Assembly (NCBI RefSeq): GCF_000235365.1
Contig: NC_016451.1
Location: forward strand, 434,001 to 498,000
From: Eremothecium cymbalariae DBVPG#7215
Taxonomy: Eukaryota; Ascomycota; Saccharomycetes; Saccharomycetales; Saccharomycetaceae
DNA: 64,000 nucleotides
Direction of reading: 5' to 3'
Shown: piece by piece, positions 1 to 10,369 of the stretch
Numbering within the stretch: position 1 is the first letter of the stretch
Layout: each line of letters starts with the position of its first letter
Translations under genes and position numbers: made by a program
Notes under the pieces: model-generated
Databases searched by the model: none
Told to the model about the DNA's origin: nothing
The model's input: the letters and a program-made list of their open reading frames with translations, nothing else

Positions 1-814
1 GATGCTATGTCGACGCTATCGCCATACGTGAGCAGCACGAAGCACTACATGTGGTTTTAAACAAACCAAACTAATATATCCAAATTTTAGCAAATATCGC
101 GGCTACCCATTCCAAACCAGGGTCCCTCCTCCTTTTCCCTGTGACTCCCCCGGCTTGCTATAGATTAACTCCACCACAACCACGAAAAAACTTGGAGAGC
201 AGCACAAGGCCAAAACACCAAAACAGTGGAACACCAGTAACCTGCCGACTAGACCCTCTGGAGCGCTACATTGAGGCAGCCAGCCGGGGCCGCCTTCAAG
301 CTGTGCTTGTTTGCGGGGGGCAGGGCCGGGGTCACGTGCTCTCTCCAACCGGCACCGCCCGTGCACCGGGAAAGGGTTTCAGCCCGCTGCTTATGTAACG
401 CGCGATTCGGGAATAAAGGCCTTGTCCCCGGATGTTGTTGTCACGTGATCTACGGCTTTAATGCGACCACGGCGAGGAAAGCGTGTCGATCGCGCGACGC
501 TAGTGGCAGATACGGTAAATATATAACCATGCAGAAACGAAACGTATAGTTATCTTTCTGAAGTTAAATTATTTATTACAACATACGTAAAAGGGCCCAA
601 AAACATGAAACTGACGAGTGGTGCCAACACCATTGCAGCGTGAGATGGGGTAATTTGCTGACGGGGCTCGTAAACCGAAAGACTGCGGATTCGGCCAGGG
701 TTGGAAGAAGACCAAATAAAAAACAGGAAAAATGAGACTTTATTATTATGTGCTCGAGCTGAATATATAAAGGTTCCTGGTGATTTTAAAAATTAATACA
801 GCACTTATTTTCTT
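1..814. other. Intergenic region, left edge; GC-rich core with two TCACGTG sites
   Basis: No gene is supported here. Positions about 240-510 are GC-rich with G runs and C runs, while both flanks are AT-rich. A TATA-like stretch lies near 515-523. The right end is the 3' flank of the leftward FAT3/INA1 gene. The GC-rich core with CACGTG motifs looks like a promoter of a gene beyond the left edge. The short open frames in it show no family resemblance. Confidence 0.5.
332..448. promoter_or_regulatory. Two TCACGTG sites (Cbf1/Pho4-type E-boxes)
   Basis: TCACGTG occurs at 332-338 and TCACGTGA at 441-448, about 109 bp apart, inside a GC-rich promoter-like block. This core is bound by bHLH factors such as Cbf1 or Pho4 in yeasts. 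A centromere reading of TCACGTGA was considered, but no AT-rich element or CCG-centred CDEIII follows. Confidence 0.4.
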
Positions 815-2809
815 TCAAGTACGACTAGCCCTTATAGCCCTGTCCTTCTCTAGGTCCTCATCAGACGTTGAAGCACGCCCTTCTTCCATGTTAACGATGC
901 CTTCGCGCTTGCCGGCGCGATAGAGCGTGAACCAGATGATGAGCATGTTCACGATAGCGACTACGACGGCGCCCCAGGCTAGACCTACGTAGTTGCTGCC
1001 CGTCCTGTAGACGACGCCGTAGTCGTCATAGGCAGTGCCTTCTTTAATGATGGCGGTAACAATGGCCACGACACTGGCAGCCAAACCTAGAGCGCCAACG
1101 GCGAGGAGGGCCAGCAATCCCTGGGACCAAGGAATTATACGCAGACCCTTGCCTGGCAGGAGCAGCGAAACGATGAGCAAAAAGTTTACGACCAATGATA
1201 TGAGGGTAAAGGCCAGGCAGGCGGACACGGATGGGCGGTACATTGGTTCCTTTTCTAGCAACTTACCCTCTAGGTGAAGATCATCTGCTTTGATATCCAA
1301 GGCCTTAACGAAGGGTTCCAAGTCTGAGTTTAGAAGCTCTCTGTACAAGATGCTCCTGTAATCGAAGCCTTGAACACCGCCTCCCTGTCTGGTGCAACCT
1401 TTGCTAGTTCCGTTGACTCTAATGGTACACAAGTCGAATATACCGAGTCTGAACCTGGAAGGGACGTCGAAATAGCTTAAGATCTGTGGACTTAGTTTCT
1501 GCATTGCTTCCACACTCATTTCGGTGGTCTCCGACCCTGCAGCGGCACCCAGAATAGCCAACACAGGGACCAAAGGCTCTGGATTTTGAGCAGCAAAGTC
1601 AGCCAGGGAGATCAGGGAGCCAAAGGTCCGGAGGACATTATAGGAGTGGTCAGTCAGTTCGAACAAGTATGGGATCAGCTCTGCCTTCTTTTGGTTGGTG
1701 GAGGCACCTTGCAGCTCGTTTAGGGTGTGTAAAGAACCAGCCTGGTCATTCGTATTGGCCAGGATCTGGTGCAGGTAAACCAACTGAGCCGCAGATTGCG
1801 GCGTGGTCTGTGCCGATAGCGTGAGGACGGTAGCGATCGTCAAGGTGCTGTTGTTTGCATTCGAAATGATGGTGGTCAGGGAGGCCAAGGACGTCCTCTC
1901 CGTATCCGTCACGTTTCCGACATTTTGAAGAATCTCCAAATCAGAAGAGGGGTCCTTCGAGTGGGACAACAAGTCTCCCAAAGCATTCAACGCGTCAGCA
2001 TCTTCCCCGTCAATCTCGGACAGACGCTGAATAATGGTCTGTGCGTTACTGATGTTCTGTGACAACTGACTGAAAGTACTATTCTTGAGGGATTCAGAGA
2101 TATCTGCATCCAGCAACGTCTTCAAATCAGCTAATGTAGCATTCAAGTCGTTAGAGTTACGCAGCAAGCCGAACGTGCCCACCAACTTCTCCTTATCTTC
2201 CTCAGTCAACTTAGCCAAGGCGAGCATGCCCCCAACAGTATCTACGGGGCTCCTCGAATCGAGCAACAACGTCTGCAAATACCCCCTGGCCTGTGCAGTA
2301 TTGCTATTGGTTTCGGGGCTCGCCGCCAAAGTGCCTTTTACCAAGCTCGATAAAGCGTTCATGGTGCCGGTCACATTAGTGGAACTCTGCAACATACTAT
2401 ACATCCCGCGCAACTCAGCAGTATCGTCGGGATTACCCGTGGAAGCCATCGGCGTCAATTCGTTGAGAGCCTTTAAAGTACCGGTCAAATTCCCCGTATC
2501 AGCCAATAGCAGTAATAATGGTTGCAAGGCTGCTGTGTGAGCGATACCCTTGAGAGCACCAAAAATTTGTTCATCTTTAACTTTACCTGAAGTCATGGCG
2601 ATACCCATAAACTGAAGAATTGAGTCCGCCTGGGGGAGAACCTTGGCGACCTTGATTGCCGATATATCTGCCTCGCCCATATATATCTTGTTCACTGGTG
2701 CACGGTCCTGTGTAAGACCACTCATAGCAACGATCGTCAAAACGATAGCGAGCAGGGCTAAAAAAGACCCCACCACTGCAACTCCTTTCCCAATGTTGCC
2801 GGCCCTCAT
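815..2809 (-). CDS. SUR7/PalI-like four-TM plasma membrane protein, FAT3/INA1 orthologue
   Basis: 664 residues, ATG start. A membrane segment lies at about residues 10-31, followed by a very large outside domain (about 32-525) and three more membrane segments at about 527-551, 565-590 and 606-630, with an acidic/basic tail inside. Cys461 and Cys472 lie in a segment resembling the paired-cysteine loop of SUR7-family proteins. Many N-glycosylation sequons are present. The outside domain holds about nine degenerate repeats of 31-42 residues (see findings). S. cerevisiae has two duplicates, YLR413W (INA1) and YKL187C (FAT3, linked to fatty acid uptake). This single gene sits next to MTR2, as FAT3 does, so it is the unduplicated orthologue. 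Family assignment rests on topology, size and synteny; the biochemical role is not known from sequence. Confidence 0.8.
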   Translation of the reverse strand: MRAGNIGKGVAVVGSFLALLAIVLTIVAMSGLTQDRAPVNKIYMGEADISAIKVAKVLPQADSILQFMGIAMTSGKVKDEQIFGALKGIAHTAALQPLLLLLADTGNLTGTLKALNELTPMASTGNPDDTAELRGMYSMLQSSTNVTGTMNALSSLVKGTLAASPETNSNTAQARGYLQTLLLDSRSPVDTVGGMLALAKLTEEDKEKLVGTFGLLRNSNDLNATLADLKTLLDADISESLKNSTFSQLSQNISNAQTIIQRLSEIDGEDADALNALGDLLSHSKDPSSDLEILQNVGNVTDTERTSLASLTTIISNANNSTLTIATVLTLSAQTTPQSAAQLVYLHQILANTNDQAGSLHTLNELQGASTNQKKAELIPYLFELTDHSYNVLRTFGSLISLADFAAQNPEPLVPVLAILGAAAGSETTEMSVEAMQKLSPQILSYFDVPSRFRLGIFDLCTIRVNGTSKGCTRQGGGVQGFDYRSILYRELLNSDLEPFVKALDIKADDLHLEGKLLEKEPMYRPSVSACLAFTLISLVVNFLLIVSLLLPGKGLRIIPWSQGLLALLAVGALGLAASVVAIVTAIIKEGTAYDDYGVVYRTGSNYVGLAWGAVVVAIVNMLIIWFTLYRAGKREGIVNMEEGRASTSDEDLEKDRAIRASRT

Positions 2810-4764
2810 CTTTCTGATTTATCTTTCCTTCACCAAAAACACTTAATTACTAAGTCTGCTTTTGAAAACAAGAAGCCAGTGTTAGCAAGCGTTCAAGCAG
2901 AAAAACCTTTTTATATAGCAATCTCCCAAGCTCGAACGCGAATCGGACCACCATTACTTCCGTTACTGTTACTACCCTGTGGTATTTATAAATTGATATG
3001 TTGGAGCTCAACCTACCAAGAGAAAAATTAAGACGGCAATTTTGCTCTCCAACATTGCCCATAATTCTTTTTTACCTGCTTCCTCCAATAACAAGCAAAA
3101 GGGCTTCTTCTCCGTATAATGTCTTCGCAGGATGGTCAGCATCATGCCTTTGGGATTTCAAACTAACCCCCACCTCAGTAAAAATTTCACGGTTTTGCTC
3201 CATCTCCTCCCGCGGTATCTATGAAGAGCTGGATCGCTTAAACAAGGAAATGAAAATTCGTACACACGGAGATACAACTGCAGGTATTCGGTTTATCATT
3301 ACTATAAAGCAGAATTCACTGCTCTATATTTGTGTTTTCCTCTATTATCGCGTGCATGAGTGGACGGAAACGTATGGCGTTTTTGTTCGAGGTGGTTTTT
3401 CCGTACCTCTAAATTAGTGAAATGCCGAACAGAGTGGGCACCAACGAAAACTGGGGAACTTTCCTGGAAGGTTGAACGGAACAAGCTCGGTCTGAATCCA
3501 CCAAGGAGACGTATCCACATAAACCTCGCATTTGTGGCTACAGTGACGAAACAAACGATGACTCCGATGACCGTTCCGTCCGGCCTGCTACTTCCCCCCA
3601 TAAAGTGGAGAAAAGCATATATAGCAATCATCTTACGCAGCCTGTTTGGCGTTAATCTCTCGTAACGAGGAACATCGACCAGTAGAGACGGCAAACGGTA
3701 ATCCCTTCCTACGAAAATAAAAATGGTCATTTGAGTTACACAAACCACACGTAGACGGACCCCTCCACCAACCACTTCCCTGTCTGGGAGACAGCTGCTT
3801 GCTTCTGCAGTATTCCTTCACCGCACGCAGACAGTCTAGGGACGATTGCCAGTGCGGGTCAGAGGGAAGAGGTGAGAGAACAATAAGAACAACGTAAACT
3901 TAAGATTTGTTGCTGTCAAGGCAAAAAAAACACCTCGAGATTGAGGTATCGAGCTGGACGGATGAATGAACTTTCTGACGCTTTCCCTTCTGCAACCAGG
4001 GTTTCAGTGCGCTGTTGGGAAAAAACAACCCCCCGAGGTTAACTGTGTGTCAGTGTAGAGGAACAATAAAAACCTTTGAATTCATTCCACGCCTTTTTTG
4101 CAGTCCCTCAGACGTGGCAGTGTATCCTACAAGGGTTCATCAATCGGCATTTGAAATCTGTTGGAAAGCTTGTGTTTGCTTTTTTGCCTTCTCTGCCAGA
4201 AGTATGATACGCCAAGTTGTGCATGTCTGGATTCTTTCCCCTCCCTCGTCATTCCGCAGTGTATTGTTGGTTGACGATCTGCAAATAGGCCTATTTATCG
4301 AGGAGAGCTTCATACAGAAGTGCAAGCAATGGCTGGGGCCCTGCTCGAACAATTAGTAAAAGCAGTCGTTCCCAGTGAAAACCCGCAGGACATATCGCTG
4401 TGGTGTACGCATGTCATAGACTTGTAATTCCGAAACTGGATTGCACTTTTTGTTGGACTAATCATTTTCCACAGCATCGCAGGTGGGGTTATAATATCAC
4501 TGTACACGGGGTGGAGAAGATGCGATGGTGTGGTGTACGGGTACAATATGGAGGCTAGCAGCACCAGCGCTGACCGATGCAATGGGGCAACGGCGTAGCA
4601 TAGCAGCAATGACTGGTGGATACTGGCTGGGATGGGATGGGATATGTATATGGAAAGTATAGAAAAAGGTTGTTTATATATCGTTGAGAAAAGGGCATTT
4701 ATGATGCACATTACGTTAGTTGGGTTCCACCTCCAAATGGGAGGGGTGTAGGGGGAGGAGACCG
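2810..4764. other. Long gene-free region (about 1.95 kb) between FAT3/INA1 and MTR2
   Basis: Open frames of 100-160 codons exist on both strands (for example 2998-3417 plus and 3302-3775 minus), but they overlap each other, have no recognisable family and show no codon bias. A TATA-like sequence near 2910 (read leftward) suits the FAT3 promoter. I see no tRNA, snRNA or snoRNA that I can name. A long FAT3 upstream regulatory region or an unrecognised noncoding RNA is possible. Confidence 0.45.
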
Positions 4765-5298
4765 TTAGATGATGATCAGCGAGTCATCTGGTTTGTAGAC
4801 GGTGTTGTAGTTATAGCCAGATATGACACCTAAGAAGTTGTTTCTGAATATGGCATCGTCAACAATGACTTGTAAGGATACACCATAGTATGTTCCCCAC
4901 AGACGTCTGTTTCTAGTTGCAGCAGGTTTTGATGGATTGGACGGTGCTGATGCTGAGCCAAGAGCTGTGATTATTGCATCATTGTACATTTTATCTTTAC
5001 CGCTCTCGTCAAAACGGACTTTACAGTTCACATTGCACATCAAGGTACCAGTTCCCGGTATAACATGATAGTCTAGTGAAGTAAGAGAATGTTGTGTTGC
5101 AACAACTTGCTGTTGCCAAATCTGTAGAAAAGTTGTCGGTTGTGCAAAAGGTTGGGCGTTAACGATGATCTTGCAATCCTGTTGTTTAAAAAGTTGCAAG
5201 AATTGCTGTAACTTTTCAACTTCACATTCGTCAAGATGTGCCAGCAGCTTCTTGATGAATGTCTCTACGATCTGGGACTGGTTGTTGGACGAGTTCAT
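4765..5298 (-). CDS. MTR2: Mtr2, mRNA export factor subunit (NTF2-like fold)
   Basis: 177 residues from the only in-frame ATG at 5298. The open frame continues upstream for 42 codons without a Met, so this start is well fixed and gives a length close to S. cerevisiae Mtr2 (184). Mtr2 pairs with Mex67 to carry mRNPs and pre-60S particles through nuclear pores. The conserved core (PFAQPTTFLQIW, then a GTGTL/CNVNCKVRFDESG/DKM block, then a RLWG...FRNNFLGVISGYNYNTVYKP block) matches the Mtr2 family. The gene lies beside the FAT3/INA1 orthologue and is divergent from ASH1, as YKL185-187 are in S. cerevisiae. As I recall, the S. cerevisiae gene has a 5' UTR intron; I found no GTATGT/TACTAAC pair upstream here. 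Confidence 0.93.
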   Translation of the reverse strand: MNSSNNQSQIVETFIKKLLAHLDECEVEKLQQFLQLFKQQDCKIIVNAQPFAQPTTFLQIWQQQVVATQHSLTSLDYHVIPGTGTLMCNVNCKVRFDESGKDKMYNDAIITALGSASAPSNPSKPAATRNRRLWGTYYGVSLQVIVDDAIFRNNFLGVISGYNYNTVYKPDDSLIII

Positions 5299-5587
5299 AT
5301 CTGAAATGCTATTCCTTTTCTGAATTACTCTTCCAATAAATTGGTGGTATTTGCTATGTGTGGCATCATCGTCACACGAAAATAGGTTATCTTTCGTAAT
5401 TTGGATTTGTGTAAAAAATTTCAAATTTCAAAATTTCGTGCAAAATGGGTAAAGATGAGGGGGGGATTTTTCGAAAAGATGTGGAGAGTAAGTAGTTAAA
5501 GTATTTAAGAGAAAGAGAGTTAGAGAAAACCGTAATGAAGAGGAGGATTTCCAATTGGGCGGGTAAAGAAATGTATTTAGAGAGATG

Positions 5588-5599
5588 GCTGGCACCAGC
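5588..5599. promoter_or_regulatory. Palindromic pair of Swi5/Ace2-type sites
   Basis: GCTGGCACCAGC reads as one ACCAGC core facing a near-copy on the other strand. Swi5 and Ace2 bind RCCAGC. It lies about 1.2 kb upstream of ASH1 and 290 bp upstream of MTR2. A third core lies at 6091-6096. Function is inferred from the motif and the known Swi5 control of ASH1 only. Confidence 0.3.
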
Positions 5600-6720
5600 G
5601 ATATTTTTTCTGAGTGTCGTTTCCTCGAGGATTAACAAATCAAGTACCGATGTACGTGAAACGGAAATCTAATCTTGCATCTTTACGTAATCAATTATTT
5701 GCAATGACTGCAACGGCGGGGAAAGAGGGTTTAAAAATTAGTGCATACTGGAAAGAAAAGTATCTTATTATATCGCATGTTTATATCATGTCAGATATGC
5801 TGACAATTTTTATTTTAGATAGCAGTTCTGGTGCTTGGTGCCAGGTCAAGCCATGTAGGTTTGTTTTTATGTATGACGTGGGAAAGATAATACAAAATAA
5901 TAGGTAATAACCAGTAATAAACAAGTGCTTCTAAAAAAAACAGATTCTTCCATATTAGGTTTAATGCATATCTTTAACTAAAACGAAAATAACGAGACTG
6001 GTTTGTTGTTCTGGATATTAATTACCGGATGTAGTCGTCCAGCTTGGTTGGTGAGTGTGGATCTCCGATGTTTCACTGCTTGTGGCGTGAACCAGCCATG
6101 CGGCGCGGCGCTAGCACCGAGAAGTCTAAACCCTAAAGAAAATAAAACGGCTAATCTGTTCTAAAGCATCAGCAGCATCAGCAACAACAATAATATTTAT
6201 CTATACAGATATACAGTTGTTTATTTACCCAGCAAAAAAATAACATACTAAAGTTTATATCGGTGGCTTGTTTGTTTCCCCAAAATCTTTTCATATTGTC
6301 CGGGAAAGTTTCATGTCTTCGAGCACAAGAGGGTGATGATTAAAATCATGCACAGATGCAGCCTAATTGATTGACCAAAAGTTGCTTCCGATAAGCCTAC
6401 AAAGATGGTTACTATAGTTAAGCAATAAAATAAACACAACTTAAGCACAATGATAGAACCAAAATAGGAGCATAACATATTTTTTCCAGTATTAATGCTT
6501 CCTTAATTTCTGTTTTAGTATAAATATAGGTATAAAACTCATCAACACGGGTCCTTTTTGGGAACCTGCTATATCATAAAGGTTGATCTGATCTGGTATT
6601 TGAATCAAAACTCTAATTGCATTTTTCTAGTCCCAATTTATTTTTGAAAAGCCCCTGCTAGATTTTTTTTCACACAAAACCCTAGTTACCCTAGCATTTC
6701 TTTCATCAAGTCAGTCGCTC

Positions 6721-6721
6721 T

Positions 6722-6752
<31 letters not shown>

Positions 6753-6791
6753 TATTATTATTATTACTACTATTATTACTATTATTATTAT
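6721..6791 (+). repeat. TTA/ATT trinucleotide microsatellite abutting the ASH1 start codon
   Basis: About 70 bp of (TTA)n interrupted by ACT units, with no G on the plus strand, ending two bases before the first ATG of ASH1. In the ASH1 frame it reads as ATT/ACT codons without a Met, so it is leader sequence. Confidence 0.9.
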
Positions 6792-6792
6792 C

Positions 6793-8328
6793 ATGATGGA
6801 TATTTCACCCACAATATCCCTCACTGAAACTGATTCAGATTCCAGCAGTTCAGAGATTAAGAGGAAGTGGTCTTTTGATGAATTACTACTACCTTCCCTT
6901 CAAACTAGTAAACATTCTTTTCTATCTGCTCAAGAGTCACCGTACTTTTTCAACGTCTACAATAACAAGTCTATGACTGCACCGTCATCACCAAAGGGCC
7001 TGCCTGCTATTACACCAAACAACTCACCTAAATCTCAATTCCCAGGCATTAATCCATATTCAGCGTCTTCAATGACTTTTAATCCATCTTCAACGAATGA
7101 GAACAACTCAATTGCTGCTATGAATGTTATGTTACCTACTTTAAAGAATTTAAAATTATTACCGAATCCAAATATCCAGAATCATTCGCGCAAATACCCG
7201 GACACGTCAGAACGTACCCAATTCTGGAGACAAAACCTCATCAGTTGGTGCAGAAAGTCGACTTACCAACAGTACAAACAAATTGAAGACGAAGTTGCCA
7301 GCATGAACCCTGCCAGACATCAAGGCTTACATATTCTTGCCAATACGGCTTATGTTTCTTCAGTTTTATCGCCGAAAGACCAATTTTACCAACTATCAAA
7401 TAGCTCAGTAAACGAAAACATCGTTATTACTCCTCCGGTTAGCCCCAGAAATGACCAACCTATTGGCATAGAATATAATAAATTTAATCCCGCTGTCAGT
7501 GAGAAATTGGTTCAAACAATTCGGAAAAAAAGGCTCTCTGCATCCACACATAAAAAGTCGAATAGCTGTCAAGCTCGAGAGCTCAAAAAGCTTTTGGAAA
7601 CCCGAAGTTCGGTGAGCCCAGGTAATGTAAGTAGCAGCCACAACACCTCTGCCGGAAGGATAACGAAAATATCTAAGGCGGGTAATTCGAGACCTTCATC
7701 CCCACCACATCACACAACAGTACCAAATGGTAATACACTACCACCAGGTACAGAAGAGCAGCCCGACCAGCGGAAAATAAAACAATCAATTTCTCCAACA
7801 GCGAACTCGAAACGTATCGACAGCTTTCCCAGTGACACGTTGCATGTATCAGAATCTATGACACCCCAAAATGCCGCCGACAAACTGCACCGAGTCCATC
7901 AGATAATAAAAACAGATACAAAAGCGACGTCAATGACGCCACTAAACTTTCAGTCATCAGATACCCATACCGCGTCTTCAGAATTATCACGTACTACATC
8001 TGTTAGGCGGTCCCCTACATCGTCGCTGAAATCCCCCGGCAGAAAGTCCTATGTCCGTAAATGTCTCTCATGCCACTGCACAGATTCTCCATGTTGGAGG
8101 CCATCCTGGTCGGATAAGAAACAAGACCAGCTGTGCAATTCATGTGGATTGAGGTACAAAAAGACCCACACAAGATGCCTAAACGCAGCCTGCCGTAAGA
8201 TTCCAAGCAAGGGTGAACTGACATTAATGAAAACCAATCCACTTACGACAGGAACGTCGGAGGATGGTTATGTCATAAACGGCCTGTCTTGTCTTTTCTG
8301 CGGAAATATTGTAACTACCCAAGAATGA
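6793..8328 (+). CDS. ASH1: Ash1, GATA-type zinc finger repressor
   Basis: 511 residues, starting at the first of two tandem ATGs. Ash1 represses HO in daughter cells and limits mating-type switching in S. cerevisiae; in other fungi it acts in development. A single GATA-type finger lies near the C-terminus: Cys424, Cys427, Cys448 and Cys451 (C-X2-C-X20-C-X2-C), followed by a basic, cysteine-containing tail and a CLFC motif. The rest is low-complexity, rich in Ser, Thr, Asn and Pro with many SP/TP sites, as in Ash1 (588 residues in S. cerevisiae). Position between MTR2 and SPE1 equals YKL185W. mRNA localisation elements could be present but cannot be called by eye. Confidence 0.9.
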   Translation: MMDISPTISLTETDSDSSSSEIKRKWSFDELLLPSLQTSKHSFLSAQESPYFFNVYNNKSMTAPSSPKGLPAITPNNSPKSQFPGINPYSASSMTFNPSSTNENNSIAAMNVMLPTLKNLKLLPNPNIQNHSRKYPDTSERTQFWRQNLISWCRKSTYQQYKQIEDEVASMNPARHQGLHILANTAYVSSVLSPKDQFYQLSNSSVNENIVITPPVSPRNDQPIGIEYNKFNPAVSEKLVQTIRKKRLSASTHKKSNSCQARELKKLLETRSSVSPGNVSSSHNTSAGRITKISKAGNSRPSSPPHHTTVPNGNTLPPGTEEQPDQRKIKQSISPTANSKRIDSFPSDTLHVSESMTPQNAADKLHRVHQIIKTDTKATSMTPLNFQSSDTHTASSELSRTTSVRRSPTSSLKSPGRKSYVRKCLSCHCTDSPCWRPSWSDKKQDQLCNSCGLRYKKTHTRCLNAACRKIPSKGELTLMKTNPLTTGTSEDGYVINGLSCLFCGNIVTTQE

Positions 8329-9001
8329 TCTATACTTATTATACCCCTAGTCTAAATGGCACTCAATCAGAGTTAGCATTTTTTAAGATCTGGCATCCTG
8401 TTCGCTACAACGTCTAGATGAGTCTGTCACACACAGCGAACAACTAAAAAAATTCTAAACTCATTGCAGTGTCACCAACCCCTTTTAAATGTAACTACTA
8501 CAATTGTACAACATTGAGAATTGCAACAACAACACAGTTTGTGGCTTTATTTTTGTTTTGATCTCTTTTCACTCATAAACAATGATAAAGGATGTACATT
8601 CAAATATGTATGTACAGTACTGCCTTTTTTTAAAAAAAATGGAACCCTCTAACGATTTATTGCCTTCGAGCAAGCCATATTAACTTCTTGGCTGCAAATT
8701 GTAATATTTGTGATTCGGTTGTATATATTTCGTATAAGTCATTATTTCTAAAATTGGTAAATGCATTCCATTTTAGGTGTGGTGATCCTCGAGGTTGCGC
8801 TCGCTTAGATAAATCTTGATTTCTTTTATCTTTTGTAATCTATCTGACTTTGACGCATGAATTCCGTTTTTAAATCTCTGAAAATTTTCAAGTTTTTAAC
8901 ATGTACTAGTCAGCTGGGATATAAATGGCCACCCCCTTTTTTGGTAATTGTCAACCATCAAGAGCTGGATAAGGTCAGTATTGTGGTCAACTAGGCTAGT
9001 A
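8329..9001. other. ASH1-SPE1 intergenic region
   Basis: AT-rich tandem spacer. It holds the ASH1 3' UTR and the SPE1 promoter. An open frame continues upstream of the SPE1 ATG but starts without ATG. A TGTATATA sequence (8720-8727) resembles a Puf-type site but has no assigned transcript. Nothing else stands out. Confidence 0.5.
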
Positions 9002-10369
9002 ATGTTGATTGAGGGTATTGAAGGTTCCTTTATTGCGGTTGAAACTGTAAGACAAGTTGGAGTTGAGTGCGGGAGAAGGTCTTCGCCAAGATTTGATTCG
9101 GAACAGGTAGATACTATAGGGGCTGGTGATCAGGGTGTTGAGCTGTTTAGGCCTCATGAACAGGCTCATCATCAAATATTTGAAGCTTTGAAGAGCCATG
9201 TGGAACTTATTAATAAGGATTCATGCGATGCGGGCGAGGAAAATTCTTTTTTCGTTTGTGATTTGAGCGAGATTGAAAGATTGCACAGGTACTGGAGACG
9301 GCAGTTACCTAGGATACAGCCATTCTACGCGGTGAAGTGTAACCCTGATGTGAAGATATTGCGTAAGCTAGCGTCGCTTTCGGTGAACTTTGATTGTGCG
9401 TCTAAGTCTGAGATTGAGAAGGTTTTGAACTTGGGAGTTGATCCACAAAGAATTATATATGCTAATCCGTGTAAAGCATCTTCGTTTATCAGATTTGCTG
9501 CTTCTAAGGGTGTGAGGAAGTCTACATTTGACAATACAGAGGAGTTACACAAAATTGCCAGGTTCCATCCAGAATCCGAACTATTTTTAAGGATATCGAC
9601 TGATGACTCTACTGCGCAATGTAGGCTTTCTAATAAATATGGTTGTGCACTTTCGGACGTCGATTCCTTATTGTTAAAGGTCAAAGAACTGAAGTTAAAT
9701 CTAGTAGGTGTTTGTTTCCATGTTGGATCTGGGGCTTCTGATTTATCATGCATCTTTAAAGCGGTGAAAGATGCTCGCTATGTTTTTGACCGTGCTGCTG
9801 ATCGTTTTGGTCTCCCCCCATTGAGAATACTAGATGTTGGCGGAGGTTTCCAGTTTGAAACATTCTATAACTCAAGCATTGCGTTGAATACAGCTTTAGA
9901 TGAATACTTCCCACATGAATGTGGTGTAGAAATAATTGCTGAGCCTGGACGGTTCTTGGCTGCCACGGCATTTACTTTAGCATCCCACGTCATTGCAAAA
10001 AGACAACAATTCGAAAAAGAATCCATGATATATATTAATGACGGTGTATATGCAAACATGAACTGCATCTTGTTCGATCACCAAGCTCCCCAAGCCAGAA
10101 TTTTATACCACGCTGGTGACTACCATTACATGGATTTCAATTCCACTTCCAAAACCAGGACAGCCGAATGTTCTAACCGCGTCTCAATCTGGGGTCCTAC
10201 GTGTGATGGCTTAGATTGCATTACTGAAGAATACTACACGAAATACGACTTGATTGTTGGAGATTGGATCTATTTTCCTAATCTAGGAGCTTATACGTCA
10301 AGTGCTGCAACATCTTTTAATGGTTTCGACCAGTGCGTCGAAGTCATCTATATACAGTCAGACAAATAA
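9002..10369 (+). CDS. SPE1: Ornithine decarboxylase
   Basis: 455 residues from the first in-frame ATG (S. cerevisiae Spe1 has 466). It converts ornithine to putrescine, the first step of polyamine synthesis, as a PLP-dependent homodimer in the cytosol. The PLP lysine is Lys112 in FYAVKCN. A HVGSG motif, a glycine-rich LDVGGGF motif, an EPGRF motif and the catalytic Cys401 in GPTCDGLD (supplied across the dimer) are all present. Eukaryotic enzymes of this family are degraded through antizyme; control of that kind is known for the family and is not visible here. Synteny with ASH1 and LOT5 equals YKL184W. Confidence 0.97.
   Translation: MLIEGIEGSFIAVETVRQVGVECGRRSSPRFDSEQVDTIGAGDQGVELFRPHEQAHHQIFEALKSHVELINKDSCDAGEENSFFVCDLSEIERLHRYWRRQLPRIQPFYAVKCNPDVKILRKLASLSVNFDCASKSEIEKVLNLGVDPQRIIYANPCKASSFIRFAASKGVRKSTFDNTEELHKIARFHPESELFLRISTDDSTAQCRLSNKYGCALSDVDSLLLKVKELKLNLVGVCFHVGSGASDLSCIFKAVKDARYVFDRAADRFGLPPLRILDVGGGFQFETFYNSSIALNTALDEYFPHECGVEIIAEPGRFLAATAFTLASHVIAKRQQFEKESMIYINDGVYANMNCILFDHQAPQARILYHAGDYHYMDFNSTSKTRTAECSNRVSIWGPTCDGLDCITEEYYTKYDLIVGDWIYFPNLGAYTSSAATSFNGFDQCVEVIYIQSDK

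Larger units (their letters stand above)
5299..6792. promoter_or_regulatory. Divergent MTR2-ASH1 intergenic region
   Basis: About 1.5 kb without a supported gene, mostly AT-rich. A short GC-rich island lies at about 6040-6125 and contains ACCAGC (6091-6096), the Swi5/Ace2 core. A CAG/CAA-rich run lies near 6168-6190. The right end is a TTA repeat touching the ASH1 start. ASH1 is a late-M Swi5 target in S. cerevisiae, so the ACCAGC sites are plausible regulatory sites. Confidence 0.45.

Noticed and set aside
3190..3212. CGG-N17-CCG, oleate response element spacing, in the FAT3/INA1 upstream region
   Set aside because: The inner T-N-A positions do not fit the full consensus, so spacing alone is weak.
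2998..3775. Overlapping open frames of 139 and 157 codons in the FAT3-MTR2 spacer
   Set aside because: They lie on opposite strands, have no recognisable domain, and their composition resembles random translation.
5299..5424. 42-codon N-terminal extension of MTR2
   Set aside because: It contains no ATG and is absent from the S. cerevisiae protein; the ATG at 5298 gives the family length.
6020..6125. tRNA or snoRNA candidate in the GC-rich island upstream of ASH1 (AGCTTGGTTGGTGAG looks A-box-like)
   Set aside because: No B box (GGTTCRANNCC) follows, no cloverleaf can be drawn, and no C/D box pair is present.
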